A DNA stretch of 64,000 nt from Acinetobacter tibetensis. Its GTDB lineage: Bacteria; Pseudomonadota; Gammaproteobacteria; Pseudomonadales; Moraxellaceae. The position numbers were made by a program, and so were the translations under genes. The stretch lies in assembly GCF_023824315.1 (NCBI RefSeq), contig NZ_CP098732.1:310001-374000 (forward strand), given 5' to 3'. This document shows, one piece after another, positions 54,070 through 63,541 of this stretch. How positions within the stretch are numbered: position 1 is the stretch's first letter; every line of letters starts with the position of its first letter. The notes beneath the pieces are model-generated. The model saw only the letters and a list, made by a program, of their open reading frames with translations, did not search any database and was not told the origin of the DNA.

Positions 54070-55314
54070 ATGAATTTAAACACACAGATTTTAATTGCTG
54101 CCATTCTGGGGATTGCTTTTGGTTTTCTACTCAGTGTCTTTCCACAGAGTAGTTTCTTTAGCACCAGTTTATATGGCTTGGGCATTATCAGTAGTATTTT
54201 CATTGGTCTACTGAAAATGCTATTAATCCCTCTGATTTTTAGCTCGATCGTGGTTGGGGTATCTAATTTACAAGCAGGTGGGCAACTTGGAAAAGTATGG
54301 AAAATCACGGTCGCCTGCTGTGTCACGACCACCACTTTAGCCTTAATTTTAGGGATTGGCTGTGCACATTTATTCGATGTGGGTAAAGGGGTAGATATCG
54401 CCTTATTCCAGAATGATATGAATCAATACCAAACCCCTGACACTTTAACGCCATCTTCTTTCTTTACCAATTTTATTCAGAATACGTTAATCAATCCATT
54501 TAAAGCCTTTGCAGAAGGGAATGTCTTGGCAGTGGTGGTATTTGCGCTCTTCATTGGTGTGGCATTGGTACATGGTGGTGAGCGATTTAAAGCGGTGCGT
54601 CAGCTTGCAGGACAGTTCTTTGAAATCATGATGCTGATGATTCGTTGGGTCATGAAACTGGCCCCATTGGGGATTTTTGCATTACTCGCCAAGCTAATTG
54701 CCACGGAAGACCTTTCTGTATTGAGCCGTTTAGCCGAATTTGCTGTGGTGGTGACAGGAACCACCATTTTTCATGGCGCAGTGGTGTTGCCGTTGTTGTT
54801 ATGGATTTTTGGCAAGATGGATCCCGTGACGTTCTTTAAAGGTACGCGAGCTGCGCTGATTACCGCATTTGCAACCAGTTCCAGTTCAGCCACCATGCCG
54901 CTATCCATGAAATGTGCACAAGAAAATCTCAAAGTCAGTCCCGCAACCGCAGGCTTTGTGATCCCGTTGGGTACACAATTAAACATGGATGGCACAGCGC
55001 TATATGAAGCTGCTGCTGCGTTGTTTGTCGCCAATCTGATTGGTTTGGATTTAAGTTTAGGTCAACAACTGATTGTCTGCTTAACCGCAATGATTGCATC
55101 TTTGGGAGCGCCAGGTATTCCAAGTGCTGGGATGGTCACTATGATTATGGTTTTGCAATCGGTGGGTTTACCCGCGGAAGCCATTGCAATTTTATTGCCG
55201 ATCGACCGCTTGCTGGATACGGTGCGAACCGTGGTCAATGTGCAAGGCGATATGATGATTAGTGTGGTGGTCGATCGCCATACCCGTGAAGCTGTCACGG
55301 AATTAAATAGCTAG
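54070..55314 (+). CDS. dicarboxylate/amino-acid:cation symporter (DAACS)
   Basis: 414 residues, about eight membrane helices and two re-entrant loops. The first re-entrant loop has ATSSSSATMPLSMKC and the substrate/cation motif NMDGTALYEAAAALFVAN follows, with GAPGIPSAGMVTM and LLPIDRLLDTVRTVVNVQGD near the end. These are the signatures of the GltP/GltT/DctA family, which take up glutamate, aspartate or C4-dicarboxylates with H+ or Na+. Substrate is not resolved. Its end overlaps the convergent VOC gene by four bases. Confidence 0.9.
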   Translation: MNLNTQILIAAILGIAFGFLLSVFPQSSFFSTSLYGLGIISSIFIGLLKMLLIPLIFSSIVVGVSNLQAGGQLGKVWKITVACCVTTTTLALILGIGCAHLFDVGKGVDIALFQNDMNQYQTPDTLTPSSFFTNFIQNTLINPFKAFAEGNVLAVVVFALFIGVALVHGGERFKAVRQLAGQFFEIMMLMIRWVMKLAPLGIFALLAKLIATEDLSVLSRLAEFAVVVTGTTIFHGAVVLPLLLWIFGKMDPVTFFKGTRAALITAFATSSSSATMPLSMKCAQENLKVSPATAGFVIPLGTQLNMDGTALYEAAAALFVANLIGLDLSLGQQLIVCLTAMIASLGAPGIPSAGMVTMIMVLQSVGLPAEAIAILLPIDRLLDTVRTVVNVQGDMMISVVVDRHTREAVTELNS

Positions 55315-55730
55315 CTGTTTTCCCAGCAGGGATTCCAGACAATTTCCCAGAGGTGTCCATTAGGGTCTTGAAAATAGCCTGCGTAGCCGCCGTAAAAAGT
55401 GGCTTGTGCAGCTTTGGTAATGGTCGCGCCAGCCTGTGCAGCTTGGGTCATAATGGCATCGACTTCGGCTGCTGAGCCGACATTGTGTCCTAGCGAAAAT
55501 CCAGTCGGACAGATTGGTGTTAAAGCCAAACCTGTATCTGCACTTAAACTCTGTTGCGGCCAAAGTGCCAGTTTTAAACCTGATTGCAGTTCAATAAAGG
55601 CGACCGCGCCGTTTTCAAATTCTTGACCGATAATTCCCTCACTTTCAAAGCCTAGACCTTGGCAGTAAAAATTGAGCGAAGCTTGTAAATCATGAACCGC
55701 AAGGGTGAGTACACTAAGATGGGCGTGCAT
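55311..55730 (-). CDS. VOC-family (glyoxalase/bleomycin resistance-like) protein
   Basis: 139 residues, single-gene VOC fold: VLTLAVHDLQASLNFYCQGLGF at the start, GLKLALWPQ in the middle and YGGYAGYFQDPNGHLWEIVWNP at the end, with His and Glu as likely metal ligands. The reaction or bound ligand cannot be told from sequence. Confidence 0.85.
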   Translation of the reverse strand: MHAHLSVLTLAVHDLQASLNFYCQGLGFESEGIIGQEFENGAVAFIELQSGLKLALWPQQSLSADTGLALTPICPTGFSLGHNVGSAAEVDAIMTQAAQAGATITKAAQATFYGGYAGYFQDPNGHLWEIVWNPCWENS

Positions 55731-55772
55731 GGCGAGAGCTCAACATCTAAACATGATGTTTTAGAATGAGCA

Positions 55773-55802
55773 AAAAAGCAGGCCTATTCAGCCTGCTTTT
55801 TG
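55773..55802. terminator. terminator hairpin before VOC gene / after hydrolase gene
   Basis: AAAAAGCAGGC and GCCTGCTTTTT, with T runs on both strands. It ends the minus-strand hydrolase gene only if read from 55826; it lies 23 bp after that stop codon. Confidence 0.85.
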
Positions 55803-55825
55803 TAGTGTTTGGATATTTTCGGGTT

Positions 55826-56770
55826 TTAGGCGATTTTGAGCATGGCACGCAAGGCCGCAGGCGATTGATTCAGATACGCAATTGCATCTTCAGTTTTGGC
55901 TTCATGTACAGGGTCGTACCACGGCATTAAGTAGCCCAGTTGTTGGGAGATGAGCCAGAGTGGGTTTGGCAACAAACCATTGTTGCGTTGAGAAATGGCA
56001 TACCATTCACGCCAAATCCACGGTTTGTAGATGGCAGGGCGGATCGATTTAAAGCGTGGGTCTTGCTGCATGATATGTGCTGTACCATCCACCCACAGTC
56101 CAAGTACCGCAGCGATCACTACAATACTAAGGTAATAACGTGCGAGATAGCTGCCACCCAAATGGTGGTACAAATCGAATGCCACGGTGCGGTGTTCAAT
56201 TTCTTCAGCACCATGCCATTTTACTAAGTCGAGCATGGCAGGATCTGCGCCACGTTTTTTCCACTCGGTATTGTAGAGTGCATATTTACCCAAGACACAG
56301 GTCATATGCTCAACAGTGGCAACAATCCCTAAACGGAACAAGTCCCATTGATGTTCTAGCGGTTTGGGAATATTTAAGCCCAGAGGTTGGTCTGCCAGTA
56401 GTTTTCCAAACAGGAAATCCATCAGATCCAGATTACGTTGAATGTCGATTTGACGTTCGCGTAAATATTCTTTGTTGGCAGAATTGTGTGCTTGTGCATG
56501 CATGGCTTCTTGGCGAATAAAGGCTTGTACATCTTGTTTAAGTTTTTCATCTTGAATTTGCGATAGGACTTTATTGTACAGACGGCAAAACCAGAACTCG
56601 CCTGCCGGTAAAATCATATTAATTTCATTAATAAAATAGCTGACAAAAGGTTGTTCTGGCACCCAGTCCACGGGTGTATTTTGCCATTCAAACTTCACTT
56701 TGCGCGGTTGAATACAATATTGAATTGAAGAGCCATTTTTTGTTTTTTTCAGGCGTTGTAACAGTTTCAT
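55826..56770 (-). CDS. predicted metal-dependent hydrolase (Metal_hydrol family)
   Basis: 314 residues. The family's di-iron-like residues are FIRQEAMHAQAHN (Glu, His) and LVKWHGAEEIEHRTVAFDLYHHLGG (Glu, Glu-His), with ATVEHMTCVLG between. The predicted fold is ferritin-like helical, and a membrane-associated helix region (YYLSIVVIAAVLGLWVDG) follows. The reaction is unknown. It stands alone between terminators. Confidence 0.85.
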   Translation of the reverse strand: MKLLQRLKKTKNGSSIQYCIQPRKVKFEWQNTPVDWVPEQPFVSYFINEINMILPAGEFWFCRLYNKVLSQIQDEKLKQDVQAFIRQEAMHAQAHNSANKEYLRERQIDIQRNLDLMDFLFGKLLADQPLGLNIPKPLEHQWDLFRLGIVATVEHMTCVLGKYALYNTEWKKRGADPAMLDLVKWHGAEEIEHRTVAFDLYHHLGGSYLARYYLSIVVIAAVLGLWVDGTAHIMQQDPRFKSIRPAIYKPWIWREWYAISQRNNGLLPNPLWLISQQLGYLMPWYDPVHEAKTEDAIAYLNQSPAALRAMLKIA

Positions 56771-56816
56771 ACTACGGTCTCAAGCATTTTTTGATGCATT
56801 CAAAACAGTATGAAAA

Positions 56817-56853
56817 AAATGTCCCGCAATATGTTTAGCAATGCGGGACATTT
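56817..56853 (-). terminator. terminator of engB
   Basis: AAATGTCCCGCA and TGCGGGACATTT form a perfect 12-bp stem; the minus strand continues in a run of Ts. Confidence 0.88.
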
Positions 56854-56893
56854 CAATGTCAATTCATGAAGAATTGATTGGGTTGAATCGCAC

Positions 56894-57760
56894 TTAATCT
56901 GGTTTCGGTGCTTGCTCAGGGGGATCTACTTCAATTTCCTCGGCATCGAAAGCTTCGCTCTCATCATCTTCTTCAATGCTGTCTTCGGCTAAATCATCTG
57001 CTTCCGCTTCAGGAATAAGCGCTAGGTCAAACTCGGCAGATTGTTCAAGGGTGAAATTCAGACGACCACCCATAACACTGGCAAGCTCTTCTAAACCTTG
57101 TTTGTTTAATGAAGAAAACAATTGAATCGAGAAATCGAGTTTCATTTTCTTCAATTGTTGTTTGACGTCTAATAAGGCTTGGTTGGCAGGACCACGGTTC
57201 ATTTTATCTGATTTGGTCAACAACACATGCACAAACAGTTTACGTGAGTAAGCCCATTCCAGCATCATCACATCAAAATGTTGTAAAGGATGACGGATAT
57301 CCATCAACAATACCAAGCCTTGTAGGCTTTGACGATGAATCAGATAATTTTCAAGCTCTTTTTGCCACACAATTTTCATGGCTTCAGGAACGGCTGCATA
57401 TCCATAGCCAGGTAAATCGACCAGACGTTGATCTGGATTACCCAAACTAAAGAAGTTGATCATTTGGGTACGCCCTGGTTTTTTCGAGGCGCGTGCCAAC
57501 TGCTTTTGATTGGTTAACGCATTAATTGCACTGGATTTACCTGCATTGGAGCGTCCAGCAAAAGCAATTTCGTAACCAGTATCTTCTACACAGATATCGA
57601 GCTTGGGTGCACTCATTAAAAAAGCGGCTTTACGTAGCCAGTTGAGTGCGCGTACAGCATATTCAGTAATCACAGGATCAAGCTTTTTCTCGTAGCTGAT
57701 CTTTTGCTTAGGCGCCTGCGCGATTTTACTGTTTTTTGATTTTCCTCTGCTGTGGTGCAT
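56894..57760 (-). CDS. engB: ribosome-biogenesis GTPase EngB/YsxC (YihA)
   Basis: 288 residues. GTPase motifs are GRSNAGKSS (G1, residues 69-77), DLPGYGYAAVP (G3, about 115-125) and TKSD (G4, 182-185), with PGRTQMINFF as the TRAFAC-type G2 region. It helps assemble the 50S subunit and is usually essential. Compared with the usual 195-210 residues it has an N-terminal basic extension and a C-terminal acidic tail (DLAEDSIEEDDESEAFDAEE). The tail is unusual and may interact with ribosomal proteins. Confidence 0.92.
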   Translation of the reverse strand: MHHSRGKSKNSKIAQAPKQKISYEKKLDPVITEYAVRALNWLRKAAFLMSAPKLDICVEDTGYEIAFAGRSNAGKSSAINALTNQKQLARASKKPGRTQMINFFSLGNPDQRLVDLPGYGYAAVPEAMKIVWQKELENYLIHRQSLQGLVLLMDIRHPLQHFDVMMLEWAYSRKLFVHVLLTKSDKMNRGPANQALLDVKQQLKKMKLDFSIQLFSSLNKQGLEELASVMGGRLNFTLEQSAEFDLALIPEAEADDLAEDSIEEDDESEAFDAEEIEVDPPEQAPKPD

Positions 57761-57847
57761 AACTCAACTTCATTCACTTATTTTCAAGTGCCTAGTATAA
57801 AGGAAGTCGCCCACGCACGCGAATTTTCCTCTTGTAACCTGAAAATG

Positions 57848-58294
57848 TTATAGGTTGAGTAGTTCAATGCCATTTGTAATGGTCTTGGTCTTTTTAGCAT
57901 TTGAGTGCGCAAGTACTTCACCTAAGGTGTATTGGTTTAAATGCTGATAAAACTGATCGAGTGCTTGATCTAAAATACTCTTTAGACCGCAATGACTTCT
58001 AAGTACACACGGAGGATTGTTGCATTCCACAATCTGATTTTCACCTTGTAGGGTTCTGACTGCGTCACCGACTTTAAGGTGGACCGCATCGGGGTTTAGC
58101 CGTATACCGCCGCCTTTACCACGGGTGGTGATCAACCAGTTTTGCTTGCCCATAAAGTGCACAATTTTAACCAAATGGTTTTGTGATACCTGAAGGTCTG
58201 CTGCAATTTCAGCAATGGTATAAGCATTGTCTCGTGGTCGTGAAATATACATGAGTATGCGTAGGGCATAATCGGTAAATTTGTTTAGTTGCAT
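57848..58294 (-). CDS. nsrR: NsrR-like Rrf2-family nitric oxide sensor
   Basis: 148 residues. The winged helix (MQLNKFTDYALRILMYI, then IAEIAADLQVSQNHLVKIVHFM) binds DNA; the cluster cysteines are in VECNNPPCVLRSHC, three as in NsrR. NO destroys the Fe-S cluster and releases repression. It lies next to hmp, its usual target, and an NsrR-type box precedes hmp. ATG 58294 is preferred to 58306 because the family starts MQL. Confidence 0.9.
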   Translation of the reverse strand: MQLNKFTDYALRILMYISRPRDNAYTIAEIAADLQVSQNHLVKIVHFMGKQNWLITTRGKGGGIRLNPDAVHLKVGDAVRTLQGENQIVECNNPPCVLRSHCGLKSILDQALDQFYQHLNQYTLGEVLAHSNAKKTKTITNGIELLNL

Positions 58295-58325
58295 GATTGT
58301 GCTCATCTTTTTTTGAGATGAATAG

Positions 58326-58356
58326 ATAAGGCTAGTCTAACATAGACTAGCCTTAT
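58326..58356 (-). terminator. 14-bp hairpin between hmp and nsrR
   Basis: ATAAGGCTAGTCTA and TAGACTAGCCTTAT form a perfect 14-bp stem around a 3-base loop, 24 bp after the hmp stop codon. The T run is weak, so read-through to nsrR is possible. Confidence 0.7.
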
Positions 58357-58379
58357 ACGGTACGCATGCGAGAGCAGGT

Positions 58380-59588
58380 TTAGATGCGAACCCCACCTGT
58401 ACCAAATGCTTCACTATGAATTTGTTCAGGTTTAATGCCGCGAGCGACGAGGGCTTTATGCTGTTCTGCCATAAATGGCATTGGACCACATAGGTAGTAA
58501 TCGGCATTTTTTGGTAACAATGCTGCATCCACTGTGCCCAAGTCTAAGCGCCCAGCCACATCATAATCATCACCTAATACATCGCCTTCATGTGGGAATT
58601 CGTAGGCAGTAAACGTTGTTAGGCGAGGGAATTTTGATTTCTGCTCATGAATATGTTGTTTCATGGCATGGACTTGGCTGCTGCGACAAGCATGAATAAA
58701 GCTGACCGGTTGTGGCATATCCAGTGTAACTAATTGATTAAGCATGGCAATCATTGGGGTTAAGCCGACACCACCACTGATAAAGACATTGCGTTTGCTG
58801 CTATCAATTAGATAGAAGTTACCTGTTGGTGCAGAGACTTCAATTTCAGCACCTTCAGCCAAACCATGCAGTGTGCTTGATACCCAACCACCCGCTAAAT
58901 CACCTTTCTCATCTTCACGTTTTACCGAAATGCGTAAATAGTCGGCTTGCGGGCTGGTCGATAAAGTGTATTGGCGAGGTTGTTTTAAACCTAACTCTTC
59001 GACAAATACGCGAACTGAAATATATTGACCTGCTTCATATTTTGGTAATGCACCACCGTCGACAGGCGCGAGATAGAAAGAGGTAATTTCATCACTTTCT
59101 ACCACTTTCTTGGCAATTTTAAAATTACGCCAGCCTAACCAACTGCCTTGTGTTTGTTGATGCAGATTATAAATGGCTTTTTCAGTGCTAATAAATAGAT
59201 CTGCCAACTGCCCATAAGCCGCTGCCCACGCATCAATTAATGGATCTTCCATTGAGATGTTAAGGACTTCACTGATGGAATAGAGCAAGTTTTCACCCAC
59301 AATATTGTAGTCAGGGGCTTGAATATTCAGGCTGACATGTTTGTGTGCGATTAATTCAACCACAGGCAAAAGAACAGAAGGGTCTTCAATATTTTCTGCA
59401 TAAGCCAATACGGCACCCGCAAGTGCTTGTGCTTGAGCGCCGCTACGTTGGTGTCCCATATTAAAGGTTTCTTTTAATTCAGGGTTGTTCCCTAACATGC
59501 GGTTATAAAAATAGCCGGTTAATGCAACGCCATTTTCACGAAGAACAGGGACAGTGGCTTTTACAAGTTCAATTTGCTGCGGAGTCAT
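58380..59588 (-). CDS. hmp: flavohemoprotein (nitric oxide dioxygenase)
   Basis: 402 residues. The globin domain (VALTGYFYNRMLGNNPELKETFN, proximal His in ELIAHKHVSLNI) is followed by FAD- and NAD-binding domains with RQYTLS, YLRISVKRE, VFISGGVGLTPMIAMLNQL and YYLCGPMPFM. Hmp turns NO into nitrate using NADH. An NsrR-type box lies 29 bp upstream of the start codon, and the regulator gene follows on the same strand. Confidence 0.95.
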   Translation of the reverse strand: MTPQQIELVKATVPVLRENGVALTGYFYNRMLGNNPELKETFNMGHQRSGAQAQALAGAVLAYAENIEDPSVLLPVVELIAHKHVSLNIQAPDYNIVGENLLYSISEVLNISMEDPLIDAWAAAYGQLADLFISTEKAIYNLHQQTQGSWLGWRNFKIAKKVVESDEITSFYLAPVDGGALPKYEAGQYISVRVFVEELGLKQPRQYTLSTSPQADYLRISVKREDEKGDLAGGWVSSTLHGLAEGAEIEVSAPTGNFYLIDSSKRNVFISGGVGLTPMIAMLNQLVTLDMPQPVSFIHACRSSQVHAMKQHIHEQKSKFPRLTTFTAYEFPHEGDVLGDDYDVAGRLDLGTVDAALLPKNADYYLCGPMPFMAEQHKALVARGIKPEQIHSEAFGTGGVRI

Positions 59589-59616
59589 GATGTGATCTCA
59601 CTTGGCTGTTATTTAT

Positions 59617-59639
59617 AAGATGTATTTAAAATACATATT
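59617..59639. promoter_or_regulatory. NsrR operator of hmp
   Basis: AAGATGTATTTAAAATACAT, then ATT. It has perfect arms ATGTATTT/AAATACAT around a central A and matches the enterobacterial NsrR consensus (ATGYATTT-N-AAATRCAT). It overlaps the likely hmp promoter region. Confidence 0.85.
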
Positions 59640-59798
59640 TAGTATTTTAATTGCAATCTATTTTTAACACAAAACCCTATTATTTTTATGGAATAAATAG
59701 TCGAAAGGTTTTTGGCGAAAAAAAGACGATAGACATGATTGAAAATCTAAGGTCGGTATGGGTATCTTGATATGTCGATAGCGCTGCACATTGGAACG

Positions 59799-61349
59799 CT
59801 ATTTCCCACCAAATAAAGAGCCAAGTAAACCACGCACAATTTTTTGCCCTGTAGAGCCGCCTAAACTGCGGGCAGCACTTTTGGCAAAAGTTCCCACAAT
59901 ATCTTCAGTAAGTTTTTCCCGCTGCTTGGCAGCACGATCGGCTTCTTTTTGTTGTTCTCGCGCTATACGTTCTTGTTCTTTGGCCTGTTGTTTGGCAAGG
60001 ATTTCTTGTTGTTTAGCTTGTTCTTTCGCAAGCATATCTGCTTGAGCTTGCTGTTGGCGTTCAACCACTTTTTGCTGTAAGCGCTCGTAAGCACTGTCGC
60101 GGTCTACACTTTGTTCATATATGCCTGCCACGATACTTTTGCTCATTAATGCTTTGCGGATTTCGGGTGAAATTGGGCTAAAAGCAGAGTAGGGAGGCAT
60201 GACCCAGCCACGCTCGACAATTTGTGGTATGCCTTGTTCATCGAGGCAACTGATTAGCGCTTCACCAACGCCCAGTTCGGTAATGGCTTGCTCGACATCA
60301 AATTCAGGATTGGCACGAAAAGTTGTGGCTGCGGATTTAACTGCTTTTTGATCTTTAGGGGTAAAGGCACGTAATGCATGTTGTACCCGATTTCCTAGTT
60401 GTCCTAATACGGTTTCAGGTAAATCCAGTGGATTCTGGGTCACAAAATAAATCCCGACGCCTTTGGATCGAATTAAGCGCACCACTTGTTCAATTTTTTC
60501 TTGCAGTGCAGCACTGGCATTGTCAAAAAGTAAATGGGCTTCATCAAAGAAGAACACCAGTTTCGGTTTATCCATGTCGCCAACTTCAGGTAACTGCTCG
60601 AATAACTCAGAGAGCATCCAGAGAAGAAAAGTGGCATACAGCTTCGGGGTATTCATCAATTTATCTGCTGCAAGTAAATTGATGTAACCTCGACCATCGG
60701 CATCGGTTTGAATAAAATCAAGAATATTCAAACTAGGTTCACCAAAAAACTGATCTCCTCCCTGATCGGCCAGTGCCAGTAAGTTGCGTTGAATGGCCCC
60801 TAGACTGGCAGGGGAGAGATTGCCGTATTCAGCTTTAAAGTCTGCGGCATGTTCGCTGACATAACCGAGCATGGCTTTTAAATCTTTAAAGTCAATCAGC
60901 AGTAGCCCCTGATCATCTGCAATCCGAAAAACTGCCGATAAAACCCCTTCCTGTGTGTCGTTTAAATTCAACATTTGTGCCAGTAAAAGTGGTCCAATTT
61001 CGGAAACCGTGCTACGAATTGGATGTCCTTGCTCACTAAATAAATCCCAGAAAACCATAGGTGAGGCAGCAAAGGGAATGGAATCAATTCCTAGGTTTTT
61101 AATGCGTTCATCAAGTTTTGGATTGCTACTGCCGGCTTGAGCTAGACTAGAAACATCGCCCTTGGCATCGGCAAGAAAAACGGGTACACCAATACGTGAA
61201 AAACTTTCGGCCAATACCTTTAGGGTTACAGTTTTACCAGTTCCCGTTGCACCCGCAATTAAACCATGTCGATTGGCAAATTGAGAATGTAAAACAATAG
61301 CTTGTGTTGTATCCGTGGTTTTTTTTGCAATGACAATTGGTGTACTCAT
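59799..61349 (-). CDS. HerA/YjgR-like ATPase (DUF853)
   Basis: 516 residues. Walker A is GATGTGKTVTLK, LVFFFDEAHLLF is Walker B, and GVGIYFVTQNPLDLPETVLGQLGNRVQHALR is the following conserved block. Before the end lies a Lys/Gln/Ala-rich coiled-coil (QAQADMLAKEQAKQQEILAK) and then IVGTFAKSAARSLGGSTGQKI. This is the bacterial YjgR/DUF853 family, related to the DNA translocases HerA/FtsK; the function is not established. Confidence 0.9.
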   Translation of the reverse strand: MSTPIVIAKKTTDTTQAIVLHSQFANRHGLIAGATGTGKTVTLKVLAESFSRIGVPVFLADAKGDVSSLAQAGSSNPKLDERIKNLGIDSIPFAASPMVFWDLFSEQGHPIRSTVSEIGPLLLAQMLNLNDTQEGVLSAVFRIADDQGLLLIDFKDLKAMLGYVSEHAADFKAEYGNLSPASLGAIQRNLLALADQGGDQFFGEPSLNILDFIQTDADGRGYINLLAADKLMNTPKLYATFLLWMLSELFEQLPEVGDMDKPKLVFFFDEAHLLFDNASAALQEKIEQVVRLIRSKGVGIYFVTQNPLDLPETVLGQLGNRVQHALRAFTPKDQKAVKSAATTFRANPEFDVEQAITELGVGEALISCLDEQGIPQIVERGWVMPPYSAFSPISPEIRKALMSKSIVAGIYEQSVDRDSAYERLQQKVVERQQQAQADMLAKEQAKQQEILAKQQAKEQERIAREQQKEADRAAKQREKLTEDIVGTFAKSAARSLGGSTGQKIVRGLLGSLFGGK

Positions 61350-61368
61350 TTTTCACCTATTTTAGAAT

Positions 61369-62568
61369 TTATTCGAGCTGTTTTAATGCGTTTTGAATAT
61401 CTTGGACTAAATCGTCAGCATCTTCTAGTCCTATACAAAAACGGACCAATAAACCTTGTTGTAAATGTGTATTTTTCAGTGAACGCATGTGGTTGAGTTC
61501 ATACAGCATGACCAAGCTGATTGGGCCACCCCAGCTAAATCCGAGCTTAAATAAATTCAGATGATCACAAAATTCACGCACTGCTTTTAAGTCATATTCG
61601 GGTTTAAAAATCACACTCACCAAGCCTGCACTTTTGCCTGTTAGGCAGACTTGTTTCCAGTGTGCATGCCCTGCAGCATCAGGATCACTCGGATGTAAGA
61701 CTTGACTAAATTGCGGTTGTTGTTTTAACCATTCGAGTAGTTTTAAGGCTGATTTCGCTTGTTGTTCGTAACGTATGGACATGTGAGCCAAGCTACGCTG
61801 AATCTGGGCGGTGTCATCGCCAGAAACGGCAATACCTTGTATGGCATGCATACGGAATAATTGATGATGTAGTTGCTGATTGCGTGTCACCACAGAGCCC
61901 ATCAAAATATCACCACCACCACTCGGATATTTGGTCAAGGCATGTACACTGACATCTACGGCTAAGTGCTCATCGGCAAAATCAAAAGGATTAAAGGCTA
62001 GGCCTGCCCCCCAAGTATTATCCAATACGGTCAAAATCTGTTGAGCTTGCGCTTTTTGAACCAAGCCGACTAAATCAGGGAATTCTAAGGTGACGGATCC
62101 TGCGGCTTCGAGCCAAAGAAGTTTGGCATGGTGGGATGGGGTAAAACTTGTAACATCTATAGGATTGTAAACTCGCACTTGAATGCCGTAGCGTTTTTCC
62201 AGATTGCGCAGATGCTCCATATTAGGACCATAGACATTATCGGGTACCCAGACTTCATCACCTTGCGCGAGTAAAGCGGAATTGACTAAATTAATTGCAG
62301 AAAGTCCACTGGGTGCCAATAAACAATATTCCCCACCTTCAATTTGAGCAATCTGGTCTGCGAGGGTAAATGTCGTTGGTGTGCCATGTGTACCATAACT
62401 ATAGTCATACGGGTCAGTCCAGTGGCGATTAAATAGTGCATCGGTATTCTCAAAGATAATGGTGGATGCACGAAACAAGGGAGGTTGAACGCTGGAAATA
62501 TACTGTGGTGCTTTTCTTGGTGCATGAATTAGCGCAGTTTGAGGTTTCTTGTTCAAGATGTGACTCAT
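61369..62568 (-). CDS. metC: cystathionine beta-lyase-like PLP enzyme
   Basis: 399 residues, Cys/Met metabolism PLP family. The PLP lysine is in DVSVHALTKYPSGGGD, with YSYGTHGTPTTFTLADQIAQIEGG at the start, and LLAPSGLSAINLVNSALL and WGAGLAFNPFDF in between. It cleaves cystathionine to homocysteine for methionine synthesis; other lyase activities are possible. It is preceded by a divergent amidotransferase gene. Confidence 0.88.
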   Translation of the reverse strand: MSHILNKKPQTALIHAPRKAPQYISSVQPPLFRASTIIFENTDALFNRHWTDPYDYSYGTHGTPTTFTLADQIAQIEGGEYCLLAPSGLSAINLVNSALLAQGDEVWVPDNVYGPNMEHLRNLEKRYGIQVRVYNPIDVTSFTPSHHAKLLWLEAAGSVTLEFPDLVGLVQKAQAQQILTVLDNTWGAGLAFNPFDFADEHLAVDVSVHALTKYPSGGGDILMGSVVTRNQQLHHQLFRMHAIQGIAVSGDDTAQIQRSLAHMSIRYEQQAKSALKLLEWLKQQPQFSQVLHPSDPDAAGHAHWKQVCLTGKSAGLVSVIFKPEYDLKAVREFCDHLNLFKLGFSWGGPISLVMLYELNHMRSLKNTHLQQGLLVRFCIGLEDADDLVQDIQNALKQLE

Positions 62569-62714
62569 GTAAAGCGTAGGATGGAACCTAGATTAAGAGA
62601 ATATGTCAATTTTCGCTACCGAATTAGGAAGAACTGTAAAAACAAGCAACCAAATCAAAAGTTGGCTTCAATTTTGCTAAATCTAAGCAAAGCTACAACA
62701 ATAGGTTACAGCGC

Positions 62715-63449
62715 ATGAAGTCGCATTTAAAAGTACATTATTTTCAGCATATTGCTGGTGAAGGGTTCGGTAGTTGTTATGAGTTTTTAAAAGCGCATCA
62801 GGCACAAATTACAGCCACAGAATTTTTTGCCTTACCTGTGGATTTACCTCTGGAAATTGAGGCTTTACCGCAAATTGAAGAAGTAGATCTTCTCATCATC
62901 ATGGGAGGAACCATGAGTGTAAATGATGAAGTAAATTATCCATGGTTAAAAATCGAAAAGCGCTGGCTCAGACGTTATTTGGCATTGGGTAAACCTGCTA
63001 TTGGTCTGTGCTTGGGTGGGCAATTGATCGCGAATGCTTTGGGTGCTGCGGTCAGTAAGAGTGGCATGCAGGAACTGGGTTGGACGACGGTACGTAAAGT
63101 ACAACATGTACCCCAAGATTGTTTTGAGTTGCCTGAGCATTTTAATGTCATGCAGTGGCACAGTGAGACCTTTGAAATTCCGAAAGGCGCGATTCATTTG
63201 GCAGAAAATGATGTATGTCGCAATCAAATGTACCAGATTGGAAAGAATGTATTGGGCTTTCAGTTTCATCCCGAAATCACGCCAGAAACACTGAGTTTAT
63301 TTTTAGAAAATGATGATGAACTGGCTCACTTTTCAGGTGCCTTTGTGCAAACTGAAAGTGAATTGAAACATTCGCAGAAAGCACATTTTTTACAAGGGAA
63401 TCAGTTGCTCAATCAAGCCATTGAGTATGTCTTGCAAAAAACAGCGTAA
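62715..63449 (+). CDS. class I glutamine amidotransferase-like protein
   Basis: 244 residues. The nucleophile elbow AIGLCLGGQLIANALG contains the catalytic Cys, and GFQFHPEITPE the His-Glu pair. The protein has the size of stand-alone GATase1 domains related to GMP synthase glutaminase or the gamma-Glu hydrolase PuuD. No synthetase partner is adjacent. Confidence 0.85.
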   Translation: MKSHLKVHYFQHIAGEGFGSCYEFLKAHQAQITATEFFALPVDLPLEIEALPQIEEVDLLIIMGGTMSVNDEVNYPWLKIEKRWLRRYLALGKPAIGLCLGGQLIANALGAAVSKSGMQELGWTTVRKVQHVPQDCFELPEHFNVMQWHSETFEIPKGAIHLAENDVCRNQMYQIGKNVLGFQFHPEITPETLSLFLENDDELAHFSGAFVQTESELKHSQKAHFLQGNQLLNQAIEYVLQKTA

Positions 63450-63506
63450 CGGTTAAATAGTAAACAATGGAAAATCATGGGAATTTGAAAAAAAAGGAAA
63501 ATGGAT

Positions 63507-63535
63507 TTGCTTAAGCGTTAAACAATGGCTATAAT
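63507..63535 (+). promoter_or_regulatory. promoter of S10 ribosomal operon
   Basis: TTGCTT (63507-63512), 17-bp spacer, TATAAT (63530-63535), then the start would be near 63542. Confidence 0.8.
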
Positions 63536-63541
63536 GGGCGA

